Assembly: GCA_038248655.1 (NCBI GenBank)
Contig: JBBRXG010000064.1
Span: forward strand, 1 to 18,293
DNA: 18,293 bases
Direction of reading: 5' to 3'
DNA from: DATBLE01 sp038248655
Lineage (GTDB): Bacteria; Actinomycetota; Thermoleophilia; Gaiellales; Gaiellaceae
The notes below the pieces were generated by a model that searched no databases, was not told where the DNA came from, and was given only the letters and a program-made list of their open reading frames with translations. Position numbers and translations under genes: made by a program. Shown here piece after piece: positions 1 to 7,289 of the stretch. Position 1 is the first letter of the stretch. Each line of letters starts with the position of its first letter.

Positions 1-2
1 GG

Positions 3-162
3 GCGCTCGCGGTGCTGCGGGTCGTGGTGCTGGACAACGCCGTCGGCCTGAACCTCTACCGCGGCGTCCACGACTTCGATCACCCGGACGGTGGCTACGT
101 GCAGCTCGCCGTGATGGTGGCCTGGACCGGCTTCGTCTGCTGGGCCTACGCCGACGCGCCCC
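3..162 (+). CDS. Partial hydrophobic protein at left edge, unrecognised
   Basis: An open frame enters from the left edge and reads as plausible protein for about 53 residues, with a hydrophobic stretch (YVQLAVMVAWTGFVCWAY) that could be a membrane segment. Beyond about position 162 the same frame turns arginine-rich and looks like a shadow of the next reading frame. I do not recognise the family. Dropping one C from the CCCC run at 159-162 would fuse this frame to the DegV-like tail downstream (YADAP then VRLDALRDLAG). So this could be the frameshifted upstream part of that gene, although its sequence is not DegV-like to my eye. Confidence is low because the gene is cut by the window edge. 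Confidence 0.25.
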
Positions 163-306
163 GTGCGGCTGGACGCGCTGAGAGACCTGGCTGGCACACC
201 CGTTCCACGGGCGTCGATCGACATCGAGACGACGCTGGGGGCCGTCGTCGGGACACATGCAGGGCCCGGCGCGGTCGGTTTGTCCTGGTTCGACGACGTC
301 GACTGA
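163..306 (+). pseudogene. C-terminal fragment of a DegV-family fatty-acid-binding protein
   Basis: Frame 1 ends at TGA 304-306 and its last 47 codons read VRLDALRDLAG, then TTLGAVVGTHAGPGAVGL, then SWFDDVD. The GTHAGPGA(V/L)GL segment is the typical C-terminal signature of DegV proteins, which bind fatty acids and pass them to fatty acid kinase FakA. A DegV or DAK2 gene just upstream of recG is a common arrangement in Gram-positive bacteria. Frame 1 has stops at 49-51 and 112-114, so the protein cannot continue upstream in this frame. Either there is a frameshift near the CCCC run at 159-162, or the gene is a remnant or lies at a bad junction. I see only the C-terminal end; fragment identity is moderately sure, its state is not. 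Confidence 0.55.
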
Positions 307-315
307 GGCGATTCC

Positions 316-321
316 TATACT
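316..321 (+). promoter_or_regulatory. Candidate -10 element for recG (leaderless)
   Basis: TATACT lies 10 nt before the GTG at 332. The identical hexamer occurs with identical 10-nt spacing before rpmF. No clear -35 is visible. It supports GTG 332 as the recG start and suggests that transcription begins at or within a few bases of the start codon. Confidence 0.5.
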
Positions 322-331
322 CGACCGAGAG

Positions 332-2398
332 GTGGCGCGCCCGACGGGCTTTTCAAGCCTGGACCGACCCGAGGTCTGGCCGCGCCTGCGCGGAGAGCCT
401 CGCCCGGAGCGGCTCGAGGCGCCGCTCGACTCCCTCCCGGGGATCGGGCCGAGGATCGCGGGGCGGTTGCGGAAGCTCGGCCTCGACACCGTTCTCGACC
501 TGCTCGAGCACCGCCCGCGCGACTACCAGCGGGCGGTCGGCGAGAGCCGGATCGTCGATCTCTTCGGCGAGCAGGAGGCGGTGATCGTCGGTGAGGTGCG
601 GAGCGTCTCGCTGCGCCGCACCCGGCGAAGGCTGACGGTCCTGAAGGCGACGATCGCAGACGAGAGCGGGGCGATCCCGGCGGTCTGGTTCAACCAGGAC
701 TGGCTCGCAGAGAAGCTCCGGCCCGGGACCCGCGTGCGCCTGCGCGGCCAGCTGCGGCGCAACGAGTTCGCGGTGCGCTCGTACGACCTGAACGGGGCGG
801 CCTCCACGAGCGACCTCGCGCCGATCTACCCGGCCGGCGAAGAGATCACACCGCCGCGGATGCGCGCACTTGCGGACCGAGCGCTCGCGCTCGTCTCGAA
901 CGTCCTCGATCCGCTCCCGGCCCGGCTGAAGCACACGCAAGACCTCCCACGACGAGCCGACGCGCTGCACGCGCTGCACCGGCCGCGGACGCGCGAGGAG
1001 GCCGAGATCGGGCGCCGCCGACTCGCGTTCGACGAGCTTCTCCTGCTCCAGCTCGGACTCGCCCGGCGGAACCGCGAGCGCGAGCGCGAGATCGCGCCGG
1101 CGCTCGGCGCCGCGGGTGAGCTGCTCGGCCGCTATCGGAGCGCTCTCCCCTTCGCGCTCACCCCGCACCAGGAGTGCGCGATCGACGAGCTCGACCGCGA
1201 CCTCGCCCGCGCGGTGCCGATGCAGCGGCTCCTCCAGGGCGATGTCGGCTCGGGGAAGACCGTGGTCGCCCTCTACGCCCTGCTTCGTGCCGTCGAGCAC
1301 GGCTTCCAGGGCGCTCTGATGGCTCCGACCGAGACTCTCGCCGAGCAGCACTACCTCACGGTCGAGTCGCTCTGCCGCGACCTCGGGGTGACCGTGGGGC
1401 TGCTGACCAGCTCGGCCGGCAGGCGCGGGCGGGCCGAGGCGGCCGCGGCGCAGATCCTCGTCGGGACGCACGCGCTGATCCAGGAGGGTGTCGATCTCGA
1501 CCGCGTCGCGGTCGCGGTCGTCGACGAGCAGCATCGCTTCGGCGTCGAGCAGCGGCGCGCGCTCGCCGAGGGCCGATCGCCGCACGTGCTGCACATGACG
1601 GCGACGCCGATCCCGCGCACGCTCGCACTCACGGTCTACGGCGACCTCGCCGTCAGCGAGATCGCGAAGCCGCCCGCCTCGCGCAAGCCGGTGGTCACGC
1701 GCTGGATTCCGGAAGAGCGGGCCTCCGAGGCCTACCGTCGCCTGACCCGCCTCCTTCGTGAGGGTCGGCAGGCGTACGTCGTCTGCCCGCTGATCGAGGA
1801 GTCCGAGACCTCTCGTGCCTGTGCGGCCGAGCAGGAGGCTGCGCGGCTCGACCGCGCCGAGTTGAAGGGCTTCACGGTCGGCTGCCTGCACGGGAGGTTG
1901 AAACCGGCCGATCGCCGCGAGCTGATGGCCCGCTTCACGGCGCGCGAGCTCGACGTGCTGGTCGCGACCACGGTGATCGAGGTCGGCGTCGACGTGCCGA
2001 ACGCGACCGTGATGATCGTCCAGGAGGCCGACCGCTTCGGTCTCGCCCAGCTGCACCAGCTGCGGGGCCGGGTGGGGCGCGGAGCGGAGCAGTCCTTCTG
2101 CCTGCTCGTGTCGCGGCCGAAGGAGGAGTTGACCGAGTCCGCGACGCGCCGGCTCGAGGCTCTGGTCGAGACGACGGACGGCTTCGAGCTGGCGGAGGTC
2201 GATCTGGATTTGCGCGGAGAGGGGCAGCTGCTCGGTTCGCGGCAGTCCGGCCTCTCCGATCTCCGCTTCACGAAGCTCCGCGCCGACCGGCCGCTGCTCG
2301 AGCGCGCCCGGGCCGCAGCGGAGGAGCTGATCGACGAGCACGGCCCGCTCGACGACGCGCTCGCCGAGCTCTTCTCGGAGGCCGGACTCGTCGCATAG
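332..2398 (+). CDS. recG: ATP-dependent DNA helicase RecG
   Basis: RecG is a superfamily 2 double-stranded DNA translocase that remodels stalled replication forks and branch-migrates Holliday junctions in the cytoplasm. The 688-residue product matches the usual length. It has a helix-hairpin-helix-like start (LDSLPGIGPRIAGRL), the wedge/OB-fold domain over roughly residues 30-150, Walker A GDVGSGKT near 303, the DEQH box (VVDEQHRFG) near 397, motif III TATPIPRT near 423, motif VI QLRGRVGRG near 577, and the C-terminal LRGEGQLLGSRQSG segment. I chose GTG 332 because it follows TATACT by 10 nt and clears the DegV-like stop at 306; an upstream ATG at 257 lies inside that fragment. rsmD and coaD follow, a common bacterial order. 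The two long frames antisense to it are shadows. Confidence 0.95.
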   Translation: MARPTGFSSLDRPEVWPRLRGEPRPERLEAPLDSLPGIGPRIAGRLRKLGLDTVLDLLEHRPRDYQRAVGESRIVDLFGEQEAVIVGEVRSVSLRRTRRRLTVLKATIADESGAIPAVWFNQDWLAEKLRPGTRVRLRGQLRRNEFAVRSYDLNGAASTSDLAPIYPAGEEITPPRMRALADRALALVSNVLDPLPARLKHTQDLPRRADALHALHRPRTREEAEIGRRRLAFDELLLLQLGLARRNREREREIAPALGAAGELLGRYRSALPFALTPHQECAIDELDRDLARAVPMQRLLQGDVGSGKTVVALYALLRAVEHGFQGALMAPTETLAEQHYLTVESLCRDLGVTVGLLTSSAGRRGRAEAAAAQILVGTHALIQEGVDLDRVAVAVVDEQHRFGVEQRRALAEGRSPHVLHMTATPIPRTLALTVYGDLAVSEIAKPPASRKPVVTRWIPEERASEAYRRLTRLLREGRQAYVVCPLIEESETSRACAAEQEAARLDRAELKGFTVGCLHGRLKPADRRELMARFTARELDVLVATTVIEVGVDVPNATVMIVQEADRFGLAQLHQLRGRVGRGAEQSFCLLVSRPKEELTESATRRLEALVETTDGFELAEVDLDLRGEGQLLGSRQSGLSDLRFTKLRADRPLLERARAAAEELIDEHGPLDDALAELFSEAGLVA

Positions 2399-2400
2399 GG

Positions 2401-2423
2401 CCATGTCAGGGGTCTGACCCTGG
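2401..2423. repeat. Palindromic repeat copy 1 (shortened)
   Basis: Starting 2 nt after the recG stop, CCATGTCAGGGGTC-T-GACCC-TGG repeats the first 20 bases of the perfect palindrome at 2502-2530, but its right arm lacks about six bases. The core CAGGGGTC/GACCCTG can still fold. It looks like a REP-type extragenic palindrome and could also act as a factor-independent stop for recG transcription. Confidence 0.6.
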
Positions 2424-2501
2424 CGCTGGTCGCGCCCACCCCGGATGCGGCGCCGCTTACTCGGATTTGCAGGCGGTTCGATCCCGGGTCGTCCTTTTCG
2501 G

Positions 2502-2530
2502 CCATGTCAGGGGTCTGACCCCTGACATGG
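2502..2530. repeat. Palindromic repeat copy 2 (perfect 14-bp inverted repeat)
   Basis: CCATGTCAGGGGTC, one central T, then GACCCCTGACATGG: a perfect 14-bp inverted repeat ending 22 nt before the rsmD start. With copy 1 it brackets a 78-bp non-coding spacer (2424-2501) in which I find no gene. The pair resembles REP/BIME elements, that is, extragenic palindromes spread by a transposase acting in trans. No transposase lies in this window. Confidence 0.75.
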
Positions 2531-2539
2531 GCGTCTACG

Positions 2540-2545
2540 TAGCCT
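2540..2545 (+). promoter_or_regulatory. Candidate -10 element for rsmD (leaderless)
   Basis: TAGCCT ends 7 nt before GTG 2553, and no Shine-Dalgarno sequence precedes that start. This fits the TANNNT-plus-short-spacer pattern seen at several other starts in this window. Confidence 0.35.
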
Positions 2546-2552
2546 TCGGAAC

Positions 2553-3098
2553 GTGCGGATCATCGGCGGGAGGCACAAGGGCACTCGGATCTTCGCCCCG
2601 AAGGGCCCTGCGACGCGGCCGACGGGCGACCGCGTCCGCGAGGCGGCCTTCAACCTGATCGGACCCGTCGACGGGGCGGTCGTCCTCGATCTCTTCGCCG
2701 GCTCCGGCGCGATGGGGCTCGAGGCGCTCTCGCGCGGAGCGGCGTCGGCCGTCTTCGTCGAGAGCGACCGGGACGCCTGCCGGGCGATCGAGCGGAACCT
2801 CGCGAAGCTCGGTCTGACCGGCGCGTCCGTCCTCTGCCGGGACGTCTTCCAGGTGCTGGCCGCGGAGCGCCGCGCCTACGACCTCGTTCTGTGCGACCCG
2901 CCGTACGGGTTCGACCGCGACGCCCGGCTCGCGAACGACCTGAGGCGTGTCCTGGCGCCGAACGGCCTGCTCGTCTACGAGACGGATGCCCGCACAGAGC
3001 CGCACTTCGACGGCCTCGCGGTCCGCACCTCCCGCACGTACGGCTCCGCACGCCTTACCCTGTTCGAGCATGCCGTCTCGCTAGCGGGAGATGGCTAG
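2553..3098 (+). CDS. rsmD: 16S rRNA (guanine(966)-N(2))-methyltransferase RsmD
   Basis: RsmD uses S-adenosylmethionine to methylate N2 of G966 in 16S rRNA during small-subunit assembly. The 181-residue product has the family's typical start (MRIIGGRHKG), the TRPTGDRVREAAFN segment, the SAM-binding motif I (VLDLFAGSGAMGLEAL, about residues 48-63), an acidic motif II (VFVESD) and the catalytic DPPY motif (VLCDPPYGFD, about residues 113-122). Length and domain order are normal. The start is a GTG with no Shine-Dalgarno sequence but with a -10-like hexamer 7 nt upstream. rsmD followed by coaD is a widespread bacterial pairing, which strengthens the call. Confidence 0.95.
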   Translation: MRIIGGRHKGTRIFAPKGPATRPTGDRVREAAFNLIGPVDGAVVLDLFAGSGAMGLEALSRGAASAVFVESDRDACRAIERNLAKLGLTGASVLCRDVFQVLAAERRAYDLVLCDPPYGFDRDARLANDLRRVLAPNGLLVYETDARTEPHFDGLAVRTSRTYGSARLTLFEHAVSLAGDG

Positions 3099-3140
3099 AC
3101 CAAGACCGGAACTCATGAACACGGCAGGCAGACCCCCTAA

Positions 3141-3169
3141 CCACTTCCCGACCGGAAGGAGGGAAGTGG
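3141..3169 (+). promoter_or_regulatory. Hairpin enclosing the coaD Shine-Dalgarno sequence
   Basis: CCACTTCCC (3141-3149) and GGGAAGTGG (3161-3169) form a perfect 9-bp inverted repeat around an 11-nt loop. The Shine-Dalgarno sequence AAGGAGG (3156-3162) spans the loop and the base of the right arm, and the coaD ATG begins at 3171, one base past the stem. The fold would partly hide the ribosome site and occlude the start region. It could instead be a protein-binding operator or a chance complement of a purine-rich Shine-Dalgarno region, but nine perfect pairs make chance less attractive. Confidence 0.55.
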
Positions 3170-3170
3170 C

Positions 3171-3686
<516 letters not shown>

Positions 3687-3698
3687 ACTTCGAGAGCC

Positions 3699-4193
3699 AT
3701 GGACGTACTCGTTCTGATCGACAAGCTGGACGACCTCGTGCACAACGCGAAGGCGGTGCCGCTCACCGACCAGGTTCGCATCGACCGCGAGGAGATCTAC
3801 GACATCCTCGACCAGATGCGGGCGACCATCCCGGAGGAGATCAAGCAGGCCCGCTGGATCGTCAAGGAGCGCCAGGAGATGCTGGCCGAGGCGAAGCGGG
3901 AGTGCGACCGGATTCTCGGTGAGAGTCGCGAGCAGGCCGCCCGGGAGGCTTCGCAAACGGAGATCGTCAAGCTCGCCGAGCGCCAGGCACAGGAGATCAT
4001 CGACGATTCGCGCCGGCAGGCGCGCGAGACGCGCCTCGAGATGGAGGACTGGGCCGACGGCATCCTCTCGACCCTCGAGGTCAACCTCGACAAGTTCCTG
4101 ACCGCGGTCAAGCGCGGCCGGGAGCGGCTGCACGAGCGCTCGCAGGAGACGGTCGTCGCCGGCGTCTCCGGCAACAGCGACGAGCCGTACTAG
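3699..4193 (+). CDS. SepIVA-like / DivIVA-related septation protein
   Basis: The 164-residue protein is mostly charged coiled coil. Its N-terminal part (LIDKLDDLVHNAKAVPLTDQ, then EEIYDILDQMRATIPEEI) and C-terminal part (LDKFLTAVKRGRERLHE) match, from memory, the layout of mycobacterial SepIVA. SepIVA is a DivIVA-like coiled-coil protein that localises to the septum and is needed for division. SepIVA is about 245 residues in mycobacteria, so the central Ala/Glu/Arg-rich repeat region is much shorter here. In actinobacteria this gene commonly sits near coaD and upstream of yceD-rpmF-rnc-smc, which agrees with the position here. Generic annotation might call it an ATP synthase b-like or hypothetical protein. 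No membrane segment or signal peptide is visible. Family assignment is good; function is inferred from the mycobacterial member. Confidence 0.75.
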   Translation: MDVLVLIDKLDDLVHNAKAVPLTDQVRIDREEIYDILDQMRATIPEEIKQARWIVKERQEMLAEAKRECDRILGESREQAAREASQTEIVKLAERQAQEIIDDSRRQARETRLEMEDWADGILSTLEVNLDKFLTAVKRGRERLHERSQETVVAGVSGNSDEPY

Positions 4194-4213
4194 CCTCCGG
4201 CTTCGCCGGCGGC
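4193..4213 (+). terminator. Hairpin after sepIVA
   Basis: GCCTCCGGC, loop TTC, then GCCGGCGGC forms nine positions with a single mismatch, starting at the last base of the sepIVA stop codon. It is followed by TAAAACC rather than a U-tract, so it may end or attenuate sepIVA transcription. It also directly abuts the putative -10 of the next gene. Confidence 0.4.
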
Positions 4214-4219
4214 TAAAAC
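4214..4219 (+). promoter_or_regulatory. Candidate -10 element for the metallophosphoesterase gene
   Basis: TAAAAC ends 7 nt before ATG 4227 in a strongly GC-rich setting, just after a hairpin. No Shine-Dalgarno sequence is visible. Confidence 0.3.
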
Positions 4220-4226
4220 CGGTCGC

Positions 4227-4925
4227 ATGCGCGTCGCCGCGCTCTACGACGTCCACGGCAACCTGCCGGCGCTGGAGGCGGTCCTCGCCGAGCTCGACGA
4301 GGCTCGGCCGGACCTGATCGTGTTCGGCGGCGACGTCGCCGCCGGCGCGCTTCCGCGGGGGACGATCGACTTGCTGCGATCGCTGGACCGCGCCCGGTTT
4401 GTCCGCGGCAACGGCGAGCGCGAGATCGTCGAGGGCACGGAGGGGCCGTTCACGGGCTGGGCCGCGCAGCAGCTCGACCAGCCCGACCTCGACTTCCTCG
4501 CGGCCTTCGAGCCGGCGGTCGTCGTCGGCGACGTCCTCTACTGCCACGCAACGCCGGACGACGACATGCCGTTCGTGACCGTGCTCACCCCCGACGACCA
4601 GACCGCGGAGATCATCGGCGAGGTCGAGCAGGCGACAGTGGTGATCGGCCACACGCATTCGCAGTTCGACCGCCGGCTCGGCGACCTGCGCCTGGTCAAC
4701 GCCGGCAGCGTCGGGATGCCGTACGAGGACGCGCCGGGCGCGTACTGGGCGATCGTCGACGCCGGAGAGCCGGAGCTCCGCCGCACGGAGTACGACCTGG
4801 ACGCGGCCGCGGAGCGAATCCGCCTCGGCGGCTGGCCCGAGGCCGACCGCTGGATCGAGGAGAACCTGCTGCACGTTCCGTCCGCGCGCGAGGCGGCGGA
4901 GTTCCTCGAGGCTCAGCGCAGGTAG
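4227..4925 (+). CDS. YfcE/MJ0936-like calcineurin-type metallophosphoesterase
   Basis: A 232-residue cytoplasmic protein of the calcineurin-like metallophosphoesterase superfamily. The five metal-binding motifs are in order: DVHGN (residues 8-12), GGDV (about 34-37), GNGE (about 59-62), CHATP near residue 108 and GHTH near 139, followed by NAGSVGMP. These residues bind the two metal ions used for phosphoester hydrolysis. This subfamily includes phosphodiesterases tested mainly on artificial substrates, so the natural substrate cannot be named. The protein lacks a signal peptide. The start has no Shine-Dalgarno sequence and sits just after a hairpin and a -10-like hexamer. It ends convergently with the minus-strand glycosidase-like gene, 29 nt away, with a hairpin between them. 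Confidence 0.85.
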   Translation: MRVAALYDVHGNLPALEAVLAELDEARPDLIVFGGDVAAGALPRGTIDLLRSLDRARFVRGNGEREIVEGTEGPFTGWAAQQLDQPDLDFLAAFEPAVVVGDVLYCHATPDDDMPFVTVLTPDDQTAEIIGEVEQATVVIGHTHSQFDRRLGDLRLVNAGSVGMPYEDAPGAYWAIVDAGEPELRRTEYDLDAAAERIRLGGWPEADRWIEENLLHVPSAREAAEFLEAQRR

Positions 4926-4946
4926 AGCCCTCCGGCTCTCGTCTAC
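4922..4946. terminator. Intergenic hairpin at convergent gene ends (repeat copy A)
   Basis: AGAGCC-CTCC-GGCTCT is a perfect 6-bp hairpin inside a 25-base block that begins GTAGAGCC and ends CTCGTCTAC. The block covers the metallophosphoesterase stop codon and lies between two converging genes, where a two-way terminator would be expected. A 21/25 identical block recurs at 6271-6295, again at a gene end. Confidence 0.5.
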
Positions 4947-4954
4947 GCGGCCGC

Positions 4955-6193
4955 CTACCGGTTCAGGAAGAATGCAGCGTCGCGCGCCGGCAGGAGGTAT
5001 GTCTGTCCTCGGCGGAGGCTCCGGCCGCGCACGTCTCCGTTCCAGAGCGTGAGGTCGGCCGGCAGGGAGACTCTCGACGCGGTGGCGCCGAGGTTGACGA
5101 ACACCCACCCGAGGGCGAACCGCCGCCGGGCGACCGTGCCGGTCCGAGCCGGCAGCGCTGTCGGCGTGCCGAGGGCGATGCGCTGCTCGGGCGAACCTGC
5201 GCTCTCGATCTGCGGGCCGGCTGTCTCGCTCCCGTACTCCTTGAACTGGATGAAGGAGCGGCCCGGGACGTAGCCGATCAGGAAGTTCGCGAAGCAGAAG
5301 CGCTTGACGTGCGCCTGCGCTGCCCTCGCCGCATCGTTCCGGAGCTTGACCGAGTAGAGGATCGTGCTACCTGCCGCGGAGTAGCGCCGGTACACCAAGG
5401 TGTCGGCCGCCGTTTGCTGCGGATCGCGGAAGACGTTGGCGGTGTCGAGATAGCAGTAGAACTCGTCCTGGGCGCCGTCGGCCTGCGTGAGGAAGTCGAA
5501 GCCCCGGTCGTCGCGGCCCGCGCGCGTGGTCTGGCCGCGGGCGACGCCGTTGAAATAGACGAGCTTGCCCGGCCCGACGACCCGTTTGACCTCTGCGGCG
5601 AGCATGCTCAACCCCGTGGATTGCCGGGCGGCCTCGGCCGGGCCGAGCGCCCTTGATCCGCCCGGGTCGGGGACGTGGAAGCTGTCGAGCATCACGCCGT
5701 CGTAGGGGGCGCTGCGCATCCGCTCCTCGATCTGGCTCTCGAGGAAGTGCCGATAGTCGGGATTGGTCAGGTCGACCCGCCAGCCTGCCTGCCTACCCTG
5801 ACGCAGGTTCGGAATCTTCGTGCCCGAGTCGTTGCGCAGGATCCACTCGTCCTTGAACGACGACCCCCAGCGGCGCAGGAACGTCCCGTTGGCGGCGTTG
5901 GCGAGGAAGTTCGCGAACACCTTCTGGTGCGGGTTGCGGCGCTCGAGCTCCCTCGCGGCAGCGTCCCAGTCCTGAAACGAGGAGCCGTGTGACTTCTCGA
6001 GGATGACGATGCTGAAGCCCGCCAGCTTTGCGTACTCGGCCGCCGTGAACTGCCGTCCGTTCGTCGCCGTCCACGTGTACCGGTACTGCGAGCGGAGGGC
6101 GCCCGGGGCGGGGCTCGTAGCCGCTGCCGAGCCGCCGGTTGCGGTGATTGCGAGCGCGGCGAAGAGCAGTGCGAGCTTCCTCACGCCGCGCAT
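4955..6193 (-). CDS. Secreted TIM-barrel glycoside hydrolase-like protein
   Basis: A 412-residue protein starting at ATG 6193 (complement) with a clear Sec signal peptide: MRGVRK, a hydrophobic core LALLFAALAITATGG, then SAAA near residue 24. The mature part resembles the putative glycosidases of the GHL15/GH114-like group. It has an early strand ending SIVILEKSHG, then ANFLANAANGTFL, WRVDLTNPDYRHFLESQIEE, a barrel-end acidic motif YDGVMLDSFHVPD near residue 165, and a C-terminal beta-rich domain (WVFVNLGATASRVSLPADL). It probably acts outside the cell on a carbohydrate, but substrate and catalytic pair cannot be assigned by eye. The reading frame runs open far upstream of ATG 6193, but that part is antisense to the LysR gene and is not protein-like. 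The gene lies alone on the minus strand, downstream of LysR. Confidence 0.6.
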   Translation of the reverse strand: MRGVRKLALLFAALAITATGGSAAATSPAPGALRSQYRYTWTATNGRQFTAAEYAKLAGFSIVILEKSHGSSFQDWDAAARELERRNPHQKVFANFLANAANGTFLRRWGSSFKDEWILRNDSGTKIPNLRQGRQAGWRVDLTNPDYRHFLESQIEERMRSAPYDGVMLDSFHVPDPGGSRALGPAEAARQSTGLSMLAAEVKRVVGPGKLVYFNGVARGQTTRAGRDDRGFDFLTQADGAQDEFYCYLDTANVFRDPQQTAADTLVYRRYSAAGSTILYSVKLRNDAARAAQAHVKRFCFANFLIGYVPGRSFIQFKEYGSETAGPQIESAGSPEQRIALGTPTALPARTGTVARRRFALGWVFVNLGATASRVSLPADLTLWNGDVRGRSLRRGQTYLLPARDAAFFLNR

Positions 6194-6270
6194 CCTGGCC
6201 GGGGTCGGTCTGACGCGTGTGCGAGCGACGTAAGGGCGAGGTAAAGCGCGCGCCTCGAATCGCACCACGG

Positions 6271-6295
6271 GTAGAGCCTTCTCGCCCTCGTCTAC
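6271..6295. repeat. Intergenic hairpin-like repeat copy B
   Basis: GTAGAGCC...CTCGTCTAC, 25 bases, 21 identical to the block at 4922-4946. It overlaps the minus-strand LysR stop codon (6292-6294) and lies just upstream of the glycosidase-like gene. The GTAGA/TCTAC outer arms and GAG(G)GC/GCC(C)TC-type inner arms can fold on either strand. Its placement at a gene end suggests a terminator or a small dispersed repeat. Confidence 0.5.
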
Positions 6296-7230
6296 GCCGC
6301 CGTCGCGAGCGCGTCGAGGCCGGCCGTCATCTCGCGCGCCAGCTCGACGAACGCCTCGGCGGCGCGCGTCCGCCGGCGGTCGCGGTGCCATGCCAGGCCG
6401 ATGATCCGCGGGGGGACGCGCTCGCCGAGCTCGACGACCTGCACGGCCTTGTCGCTCTCGTCGACCGTCAGCCGCGGCACGATCGCGATCCCGACCCCGG
6501 CGGCGACGAGCCCTTGGACGGTGCCGTTGTCGTCGGAGCGGAACGCGATCCGTGGCTCGCGGCCGGCGTGCCGCAGGCGATCCTCGACGCGCTCGGTCGT
6601 CCTGCAGGTTCGGTTCGAGATCAGCGGATGGTCGACCAGCTCGCGCAGGCTCGGCGTCCGCTCGCGGTTGGCGAGCGGCGAGCCGGCGGGCACGACGAGC
6701 ACGTACGGGTCGCGGAAGAGCTCCGTGCCCTCGCAGGGCCCCGGCTGGAGCGGAAGGACGGCGAACGTCAGGTCGAGCTAGCCCCGCTCGAGGGCCTCGA
6801 GGAGCTCGCGGTCGTCTGCCGATTCCTGCAGGGTGATCTCGATCTCCGACCACTGCTCGGAAAATTCCCGGAGGAGGGCCGGGAGGACCTTCGCGCCCAC
6901 GCTCTGGTAGGTACCGATGCGGATCGGTCCGGACTCGCCCGCATCGAGGGCGGCGAGGTCGGCCTGCGCGGCCTGCAGGCGTGCGGCGATCGCGTCGGCA
7001 TGGCGAAGGAGCAGCATGCCGGCCTCGGTCAGCGATACCTGGCGGGGGCCGCCCGGGCGGACGATCAGCTTCTGGCCGACGATGCGCTCCAGTGTCGCGA
7101 TCTGCTGGCTGATCGCCGACTGCGTGTAGCCGAGACGGGTTGCCGCGCGCCCGAACGCGCCCTCGTCGGCGATCGCCTTGAGAGCGATCAGATGACGCAG
7201 TTCGAGGCCCAGCCAGCTATCAGTGTCCAT
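6292..7230 (-). pseudogene. LysR-family transcriptional regulator split by one amber codon
   Basis: Read from ATG 7230, the frame gives a LysR N-terminus: helix-turn-helix LELRHLIALKAIADEGAFG, then AATRLGYTQSAISQQIATLE and LTEAGMLLLRHA. The inducer-binding domain follows. At 6778-6780 there is a TAG after LLEALERG, and the same frame continues LDLTFAVLPLQPG to VLVVPAGSPLANRERTPSL and ends at 6292. LysR proteins usually read G(E/Q/R)LDLA here, so one base change (GAG or CAG to TAG) explains the break. The full frame of 312 residues plus the stop is a normal length. The 150-residue N-terminal part alone would keep DNA binding but lose most of the effector domain. It is divergent from the membrane peptide/EamA pair and probably once regulated it. 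A sequencing error is possible. Confidence 0.85.
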
Positions 7231-7242
7231 GATCGAAACGAC

Positions 7243-7265
7243 AGATTACAGGACTTGTGCTAATC
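7243..7265. promoter_or_regulatory. Inverted repeat in the LysR/EamA divergent promoter region
   Basis: GATTA (7244-7248) and TAATC (7261-7265) form a perfect 5-bp inverted repeat with a 12-nt spacer in the 59-bp gap between the divergent LysR and EamA-side genes. LysR regulators typically bind short interrupted AT-rich palindromes here. The left arm also supplies TAATCT on the minus strand, a good -10 for LysR, 12 nt before its ATG; the right arm could be the plus-strand -10. This suggests a shared autoregulatory operator. Confidence 0.45.
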
Positions 7266-7289
7266 GTACGGAGCAGGCAGTCTGACCGA

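Noticed and set aside
257..331. ATG 257 as the recG start
   Set aside because: The added 25 residues lie inside the DegV-like coding tail in another frame, do not resemble RecG, and GTG 332 has a well-placed -10-like hexamer.
353..2404. Very long open frame (683 codons) on the minus strand across recG
   Set aside because: High-GC antisense shadow of recG; composition is Arg/Leu/Glu-rich without domains, while the plus strand gives a complete RecG.
2424..2501. tRNA-like T-loop (GGTTCGATCCC at 2475-2485) in the spacer between the palindromes
   Set aside because: Only about three T-stem pairs form, and I find no D-arm, anticodon arm or acceptor stem upstream. At most a tRNA scrap; probably chance.
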